Shown here in pieces: positions 57,576-64,000 of a stretch of DNA of 64,000 nt. The first letter of the stretch is position 1; the number at the start of each line of letters is the position of its first letter. The DNA is from Zingiber officinale (Eukaryota > Streptophyta > Magnoliopsida > Zingiberales > Zingiberaceae), in the NCBI RefSeq assembly GCF_018446385.1, contig NC_055987.1:8827705-8891704 (forward strand). The letters are read 5' to 3'. The notes under the pieces were generated by a model that saw nothing but the letters and a program-made list of their open reading frames with translations, made no database searches and had not been told where the DNA came from. The position numbers and the translations under genes were made by a program.

Positions 57576-59809
57576 TATTTGATACTGGGGCAACCCATTC
57601 ATATATAGCCAGGATGTTCTCCGAAAAGTTAGAAATATCCCCAGAGGTACTCAGTGGTCAGTTTCTGACGGCACTACCTTCAGGAGAGGTCATGGCATCC
57701 ACGCACTGGTTCAGAGCAGTGCCAGTCATTATAACAGACAGGGAACTCTTTTGCGATCTAATCCTGCTAGAAATGACTGACTATGACGTCATCCTTGGAA
57801 TGGACTTTCTGATCAGATACGGTGCTTCCATAGAGTGCTGTAAACAGAAAGTCGTATTCCAACCCGAAGCAGAAATACAGTTTGAATACCACGGAGAACC
57901 AAAGAGAAAAGCCAGAAAATTTCTCTCAGCAATGAAGGCACAGAAGTTGATGGATTCGGGATGTACGGGGTACCTAGCACATGTAGTCAATACCAGCCAA
58001 GACAAGGACCAACAACTAGCAGAGGTCCGAGTTGTATGTGACTACCCAGCAGTCTTCCTTGAAGAGTTACCAGGCCTAGCACCAGTCAGGGAGATTGAAT
58101 TTGAGATAGAGCTTTTCCCCGGCACCAATCCTATTTCCAAGGCGCCCTACCACATGGCTCCAGCAGAACTGAAGGAACTTCATGAGCAACTACAGGAGCT
58201 GCTTGACAAGGGTTTCATACGCCCTAGTCACTCACCATGGGGAGCGCCCGTACTGTTCGTGAAGAAGAAGGATGGAAGCATGCGGCTATGCATAGACTAC
58301 AGAGCACTGAATCAGGTCACGATCAAGAACAGGTATCCTCTTCCCAGAATAGATGACCTGTTCGACCAGTTAAAGGGAGCAGCAGTGTTCTCTAAGATTG
58401 ACCTCAGATCAGGATATCACCAAGTCAGGGTCAAGGAGGGTGATATACCGAAGACAGCATTCAGGACCAGATACGGACATTACGAGTTCGTAGTCATGCC
58501 TTTTGGCGTGACAAATGCTCCAGCTACATTCATGGATCTCATGAACAGAGTATTCAGGGAGTATTTAGATAAGTTTATTATTGTATTTATCGATGACATT
58601 CTTATCTACTCAGGAACTCAGGAAGAACACTCAGAGCACCTGAAACTAGTATTGGAGACCCTTCAGCAGAACCAGCTATACGCCAAGTTCACGAAATGTG
58701 AATTTTGGCTAGATCAGGTGTCCTTCCTGGGTCACATCATCTCAAAGGATGGTATTATGGTAGATCCCAGTAAGATAGAAGCAGTAAGTAACTGGAAGAG
58801 ACCTAAGAACGTTAGCGAGATCAGGAGCTTTCTGGGATTAGCAGGATATTACAGGAAGTTTGTAGAGGACTTCTCCAGGGTAGCCTCCCCACTGACAGCT
58901 CTTACCAGAAAGAACAGAACAGAGGACTGTGAGAACAGCTTCAGCGAGCTAAAAAGGAGGTTGACCAGTGCTCCCATTTTGGCTCTACCAGACAACACCA
59001 GCAGCTTTGACATCTATAGTGATGCCTCTAAGTTGGGACTAGGAGCAGTACTGATGCAAAATGGCAAGGTGATCTCCTATGCCTCCAGACAACTCAAGGA
59101 TTATGAGAAGAATTATCCTACTCATGACCTTGAGCTTGCAGCAGTAGTGTTCGCCCTCAAAATTTGGAGACATTACTTATATGGAGCTCAGTGCAGAGTG
59201 TATACAGATCATCAGAGTCTGAAGTACTTCTTCACTCAGAAGGATCTGAATATGCGACAGCGCAGATGGTTAGAGCTGGTCAAAGACTACGATATAAACA
59301 TCCTCTACCATCCAGGGAAAGCCAATAAGGTAGCAAATGCACTTAGCAGGAAATCCAGTGCTACCTTATTATCTCTTACAGCCATGTCACCGCCCCTACA
59401 GAAGGAGATCATAGATTTCGGTCTCGAGTTCATCGTAGGACAGCTCTCTACTATGACCTTAGAGTCTACCTTGCTTGGTGATATTCAGTCAGCTCAGGAA
59501 CAGGACCCTGAAATTCAGAAAATCAAGCAAGGGCTAGCAGAAACAGAGAGTAGAGAATTCAGAGTGTCCGATAGCGGGGTGTTGTATTTTGGTGATGGAC
59601 TGTGTTCCGGATCGGGAGGAGCTACGAGGCAGATTTTAGATGAGGCTCACAGGACTCCTATGCGATGCATCCAGTTCCACAAAATGTATCAAGACCAAGA
59701 ACCGTTTTGGTGGTCCGGGATGAAGCGAGACATCGCCAGATATGTTAGCATCTGCCTCACTGAGAGGGTCAAGGCGGAACATCAGCGACCAGGAGGCGGC
59801 CTATACTGA
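57576..59809 (+). pseudogene. chromovirus pol: protease, reverse transcriptase, RNase H
   Basis: The protease motif [10 protein letters not shown] (about 57582-57611) lies in the frame that then stays open to 59809. It is out of frame with the preceding gag because of a shift near a T run at 57550. Reverse transcriptase shows [26 protein letters not shown] and the catalytic FIDDILIYS (about 58585-58611). RNase H shows [15 protein letters not shown] and [10 protein letters not shown]. The start of integrase follows, but its HHCC zinc region is eroded (only one clear His before KMYQD), and the frame closes at 59809 at a deletion. Confidence 0.92.
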
Positions 59810-59829
59810 TTCCAGAATGGAAGTGGGAG

Positions 59830-60414
59830 GATATCTCCATGGATTTCATAGTGGGACTACCCAGAACCACGAATGGTTTTGATGCCATCTGGGTAATAGT
59901 CGACAGGTTGACTAAATCAGCCCACTTTTTAGCTATCAAGATATCCTACTCCATGGAGAAGCTAGCTCAGTTGTATCTTCAGGAGATCGTCAGACTACAT
60001 GGAGTCCCACGAACCATCATTTCAGACAGAGACAGCAGATTTACATCACACTTCTGGGAGTGTGTACAGTCAGCATTGGGCACGAAGTTAAAGTTCAGCA
60101 CAACATTCCATCCTCAGACAGATGGTCAGACAGAGCGAGTAAATCAGGTACTCGAAGATATGCTCCGAGCATGTGCCCTAGATTTCAAGGGAAGTTGGTG
60201 CAAATATCTGAGCTTAGCAGAATTTGCATACAACAATAGCTATCAGGCCACTATCGGCATGGCACCTTATGAGGCTCTCTATGGGCGGAGGTGCAGATCA
60301 CCAATCTGCTGGTATGAGAGTGGTGAGCAGAAGGAACTAGAGCTTCAGACAAATCTAGTAGCAGATACCACAGCAGCCACACAGCAGATTCGCCAGAGGA
60401 TAGAGACAGCATAG
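59830..60414 (+). pseudogene. chromovirus integrase core
   Basis: The catalytic core continues in a new frame after the break at about 59790-59810. It contains MDFIVGLPRT, the second catalytic Asp in ISDRDSRFTS and the Glu in NQVLEDMLRA, and then YNNSYQATIGMAPYEALYGR. A TAG at 60412 closes the frame; the C-terminal part resumes in other frames at about 60420-60545. The domain would join element DNA to the target. Confidence 0.9.
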
Positions 60415-60547
60415 AGCCGTCAGAAGAGCTATGCTGATACACGACGCAGACCCCTAGAGTTTTCGATTGGGGATACAGTTTTCCTCGGAGTAGCTCCCAT
60501 GAAGGAGTCATGCTTTTGGGAAGAAGGGCAAGCTAGCTCCCGGATAT

Positions 60548-60862
60548 GTGGGACCATACCTTATCGCCAGAAGAGTGGGCAGGGTAGCATATGAGCTAGA
60601 GCTACCCAGAAATGTCGGTTGTCCACAACGTATTTCATGTCTCTATGTGAAGAAGCATACCCCGATGCCACCGGTGATTGAGCCCCAGTCGGTACAGATC
60701 CGCGAAGATAGTCGGCCTATTCAGATAATAGACCGAGCAGTTAAGAAATTGCGGAACAAGGAAGTACCATTAGTCAAAGTCATTTGGCACAGTCACACAG
60801 CAGAAGAGGCAACTTGGGAGACAGAAGCCAGCATGAGACAGAAGTACCCAGAATTATTCTAA
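60548..60862 (+). pseudogene. integrase C-terminus with chromodomain
   Basis: GPYLIARRVGRVAYELELP is the conserved integrase tail. It is followed by a chromodomain-like end, VKVIWHSHTAEEATWETE, and the stop after YPELF at 60862. Chromodomains of this type are thought to steer insertion into heterochromatin. The frame differs from that of the integrase core upstream. Confidence 0.88.
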
Positions 60863-60879
60863 GTTCGAGGATGAACTTT

Positions 60880-60897
60880 TTATAAGGTATGGGGAGT
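60880..60897 (+). other. Polypurine tract of the chromovirus
   Basis: AAGGTATGGGGAGT directly precedes the 3' LTR at 60898. It primes plus-strand synthesis. Confidence 0.75.
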
Positions 60898-63437
60898 TGT
60901 AACGCCCGAAAATTCTCAAATTATTTTTAGAAATATTCTATGATTTTTCTGGAATTTTTAGATATTTTTCCGAAATTTTCCGAGTAGCGGAAGCAGCAAA
61001 AATAATTAGAACCGCAAAATAGCTTAGGCGGGAATCGAACCCGAGACCTATGGTTTGCGGATAATGTTAGAAACCAGTGAACCCAGCAGGGCCGTGCTGA
61101 AAGAAAGGAGAACCAAATATATTTATATTAGAGTTGGGTTCATTAAACCATTTAATATAAATTAAAAACTTAAAGAGGGTTTGGTTTATTTTATTTTGGT
61201 TCGGCAACTTTCCCTCACCCTAACCTCACCGACGCCACCTCTCCCTCTCCTCCTTCTCTCGACGCCACAACAAGGGAAAGCCTAGGGTTCTTTCTCTAGG
61301 GCCCCAAGGACACTTTCCGGCGACGACTCCAACACGAAAGAGGTTCGTCTCCGCGAGAGGAACGCGAAGATGTGAGCGGATCGTCGAGAAGGTCATCTCC
61401 ACCGGAATTCTAGCGAATAGAATCGTAAGAAATTACGAACCGGAGGTAAGAAACCCCTCACCTGTAGTATAATAGCTCCGTTTGATTTCCTACGCATTAG
61501 TTTTAGCTATATGCAGGTTTTTCCGGCGCTTGGGGTGTGTTTAAACCCTCCTCGAGGATTAGGGATCTAGTTGAGCACCTCTAGACGGGCCGGACACATT
61601 GTTCTCCTTTAGTTGGAGATTCTAGATGTTGTCGGGTGCCTAGAGGTGACCTCTCTATTAGAGGAGAGAGTTGGAGCACACCAAGTGTTCGGTAAAATGT
61701 TAGTGTAGCTAAATACCACCTCAGTTATGTTTAATAGCTCAGTTAAATGCATTAGAAGCGTTTAAAATAGTAAATCAGTGTATTTTAGCTTATATGGTAC
61801 TACGGTCCAATGGGTGAGCTCCCATAGTCACCTCTAGGTTCAGACAACCTAGCTCTAGATTCAGATAACCTAGAAACAGCAAGTTAGAACAGTTAGCTAT
61901 TTTCAGTATTTTATTTTCAGTGGCACTGTACTGGATCAGATATCCATTGGGTTGGACTCCCACAGTCGTCCCTAGGTTTAGATAACCTAGTTAACCCTAC
62001 TAAATTCGGGACTTGCAAACCCGGGTCTAGTTAGGGATGCGCGCACAGCAAGTACAGTTGCCGGGCCCAAACAGCATGATTATGTATTTTCACTTACTAT
62101 GAAATAGTTTTCAAAACTCAAAACTTGTTATATTAGTTGAGGTTGATTTCAGTATCAGTTTAGCTTCAGTTTAGCTCTTCCTTGTTTATACCTTATGATA
62201 GCTTATGTTCAGCTTATGTTATGCCATGCTTTGTACGATACCATGCCATGCCATGCTTGCATATTCAGTATGTTCTTTTCAAATAGCATGATTTAAAATC
62301 ATATTTGCATCGTTGCATGTTTTTGTGAGGTAGATGGTTTCTTACTAAGCTTTAAGCTTACAGATTCTACTTTTCCTTATACTGCAGATAAAGGTAAAGG
62401 AAAGATGGACTAGCAGTGGAGGCTGGAGGACAATGCAAAGGATGGTGTGTGTGGCAGGAACTGGAATGAAGATCCTAGGGATCTAGTTTTATTTTACTAC
62501 GCATTAGAACTTGTAGCAAGTATAGTTATTAAAGTCTGGTCTCTTTTCCCTTATGCTTCGCATCCTGGTATGGTTAATGGTATGAACTAGTGAACATGCT
62601 TAATATTATGTCTTGAATGTTACCCAATGCATGATAGAATAGTTATTAGCATTTGTAGAGTGTTTCACTGATCTTGGCACGAAATCTGCTGAAATCAGAG
62701 TTTCAGCTTGAAATCAGAAACCCCTGATCGGTCAGCAAACCGATCAGGGAGTCTCTAATCGGTCGGTAGACCGATCAGGGACCTGATTTCTGCGAACAGC
62801 AACTTTCTGTTCGTATTCTGATCGATCCGTGGATCGATCAGGAGCTGGATCGCGGTTCACTGATCGGTCAGCAGACCGATCAGGGGCCGACTGGATCGGT
62901 CGGCAGACCGATCCAGCAGCGTACAGAATTACAGCCTAGTTATGGATCGGTCGGTTGAACGATCCGGAGTTTCCTACCGTACTAGTATCAGTAGATCGGT
63001 TTGTGGACCAATCCGAAGTTAATAGTTTAGCAAAAATTTTTAATTAGCCCAGCTTTCCGCACAGTATAGCACAGCATAACTATAACGATTCGACGTCTGG
63101 ATCGGTCTGCCGACCGATCCAGCCACACCTGGATCGGTCTGCCGACCGATCCAGTTGGGAACAGAACGATCCCCAGCTTCGATCGATTTGTGGATCGATC
63201 GGCAGGTTTGTAGGTAGTTGGGAAGGTTAGTTTCTAGTCCCTAGCTCAGTTGGGATGTTCAGTTTCCCTCCCCTAGCATGTGTACAACTCCTAGGTACAC
63301 CTAGAACATTCAGATTAGTTTTTTTTAAGGATAATAGTTAGCAAAATTTTAATTAGCCCAGCTTTCCGCACAGTATAGCACAGCATAACTGTAGCGATTC
63401 GACCTTACAGCCTAGTAGTAGAAGGCGGGTCGTTACA
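60898..63437 (+). repeat. 3' LTR of the chromovirus (2540 bp)
   Basis: Pairs with 53888-56145 but is 282 bp longer. An extra 309-bp segment at 63095-63403 ends with a second copy of the sequence around CCCAGCTTTCCGCACAGTAT. The extra part carries two GATCGGTC hairpins and one GATCGATC hairpin. The 5' LTR has its own small extra repeat near 55798-55830. Confidence 0.93.
62722..63204. repeat. GATCGGTC hairpin array, 3' LTR of the chromovirus
   Basis: As in 55712-56030 with additional units at 63097-63148 (CTGGATCGGTC with GACCGATCCAG, loop TGCC, twice) and one GATCGAT unit near 63181. Confidence 0.9.
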
Positions 63438-63819
63438 GTCACTCCCTTCCAGTGACTTACCTTCACTTACCTGTCGACGTCCGACCAGCCCTTCGACCCG
63501 TCTGGACTTCTCGCCAGCTATCCGGTCAGCCCGTCGACCTAGCTGGACTTCTCGCCAAGCGTCCGATCAGCCAGTCGAACCGCTTGGACTTCTCGCCAGC
63601 TATCCGGTCAGCCCGTCGACCTAGCTGGACTTCTCGCCAAGCGTCCGGTCAGCCCGTCAACCCGCTTGGACTTCGTGCCAAACATCCGGTCAGCCAGTCG
63701 ACCTATTTGGAATTCGCCTGCACACTCGGTCAGAGTGTTAGATCACGACAAACCTAACTTAACCTGATTTGTCATTCATCAAAACCCGAGTTAGACCGTT
63801 AGTGCTAACCGCACCAACA
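63438..63819 (-). repeat. 5' LTR of M1, second part
   Basis: This continues 53127-53887 after the chromovirus, starting with the second copy of GTCAC. It ends GCACCAACA, followed by ATAAT. It holds the GGTC...GACC hairpin array (about 63477-63712). Confidence 0.93.
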
Positions 63820-64000
63820 ATAATGTGTTGCTAGATACCGCTCATTACTTATGCTTCTAAATGGATTTAGGAGCATTGCCAACGTTACTGTTGGTTAGTC
63901 CTAGGAAAACGTACCGGTTCCACTGTACAAAATTTTTTTGTACAAGTGTCGAACCTTTCCTTAAATAACCTATTGTGTTCTTTAGAAGTTAAATTAGGAA
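63820..64000 (+). mobile_element. Continuation of the LTR begun at 40264
   Basis: After the second ATAAT the sequence (GTGTTGCTAGATACC...) continues the LTR-like segment cut at 41152. It runs off the window. No gene. Confidence 0.55.

Larger units (their letters stand above)
53888..63437 (+). mobile_element. Ty3/gypsy chromovirus, Tekay/Del-like, full length but mutated
   Basis: A 9550-bp element with target duplication GTCAC (53883-53887 and 63438-63442). LTRs are 53888-56145 and 60898-63437. Order is primer site, gag, protease, reverse transcriptase, RNase H, integrase and chromodomain, as in chromoviruses; the long LTR and tRNA-Met primer fit Tekay/Del. Stops and frame shifts in gag, at the gag-protease border, in integrase and before the chromodomain make it non-autonomous now. 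It is the youngest or equal youngest layer of the nest, since the LTRs differ at few positions outside one length change. Confidence 0.93.
41153..63819 (-). mobile_element. Gag-only LTR retrotransposon M1, split twice by later insertions
   Basis: Read on the - strand. Its ends are TGTTGG at 41153 and CCAACA at 63819, with target duplication ATAAT (41148-41152, 63820-63824). Removing the two inserted elements leaves about 6.86 kb: LTRs of 1.15 kb, a primer binding site, a gag-like frame and an AT-rich noncoding region with several polypurine tracts. No pol is present. It is a third gag-only family in this window and is Sirevirus-like in its primer site and multiple polypurine tracts. Confidence 0.88.

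Overview
The window is nuclear DNA of a flowering plant, probably a monocot. Genes carry GT-AG introns, and the proteins are typical of angiosperms: a kelch protein, an EEIG1/EHBP1-type NT-C2 protein, a leucine-rich-repeat receptor kinase and the proteasome beta5 subunit. More than half of the window is LTR retrotransposon sequence. The dense GATCGATC-type palindromes make me think of the ginger order (Zingiberales), but that is only an impression.

Layout. 1-3994 is the 3' part of a gag-only, Sirevirus-like retrotransposon (copy A). 4142-10051 holds the last five exons of a kelch-repeat gene on the + strand. Its introns carry an Au-type SINE and a 2-kb internally deleted Ty3/gypsy element, and its last exon has an in-frame TAG. 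10052-13000 is AT-rich spacer with an (AT)n microsatellite and a GC-rich promoter-like patch. 13962-20414 is an intact eight-exon gene for an NT-C2 protein of 1112 residues. 20415-23537 is a stack of DNA-transposon-like repeats. 23538-25941 (- strand) is a two-exon LRR receptor kinase gene (753 aa). 26885-29144 (- strand) is a seven-exon proteasome beta5 gene (274 aa).

From about 30050 to the right edge the window is one nest of retrotransposons. A degenerate Ty3/gypsy element (about 30052-40263) is split by a complete gag-only element (31955-39226, target duplication CAAAC). At 40264 an LTR of another element begins and continues past the window. Inside it sits a - strand gag-only element, M1 (41153-63819, target duplication ATAAT). 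M1 is itself split by a - strand gag-only element (45165-51410, target duplication GGTCG) and by a Ty3/gypsy chromovirus of Tekay/Del type (53888-63437, target duplication GTCAC). Each boundary was read from TG...CA ends plus a 5-bp target duplication, except the two outermost ones.

The most unusual signal is in the LTRs. Elements from both superfamilies carry arrays of short hairpins, with a tetraloop or a conserved inner stem, whose outer stem arms differ from unit to unit yet stay complementary. At least three hairpin classes occur, and two of them are shared between otherwise different element families. Related palindromes are known in the LTRs of Sireviruses. The matched variation of the arms and the sharing with a chromovirus look worth pursuing. 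All coordinates and splice junctions were derived by eye from the sequence.
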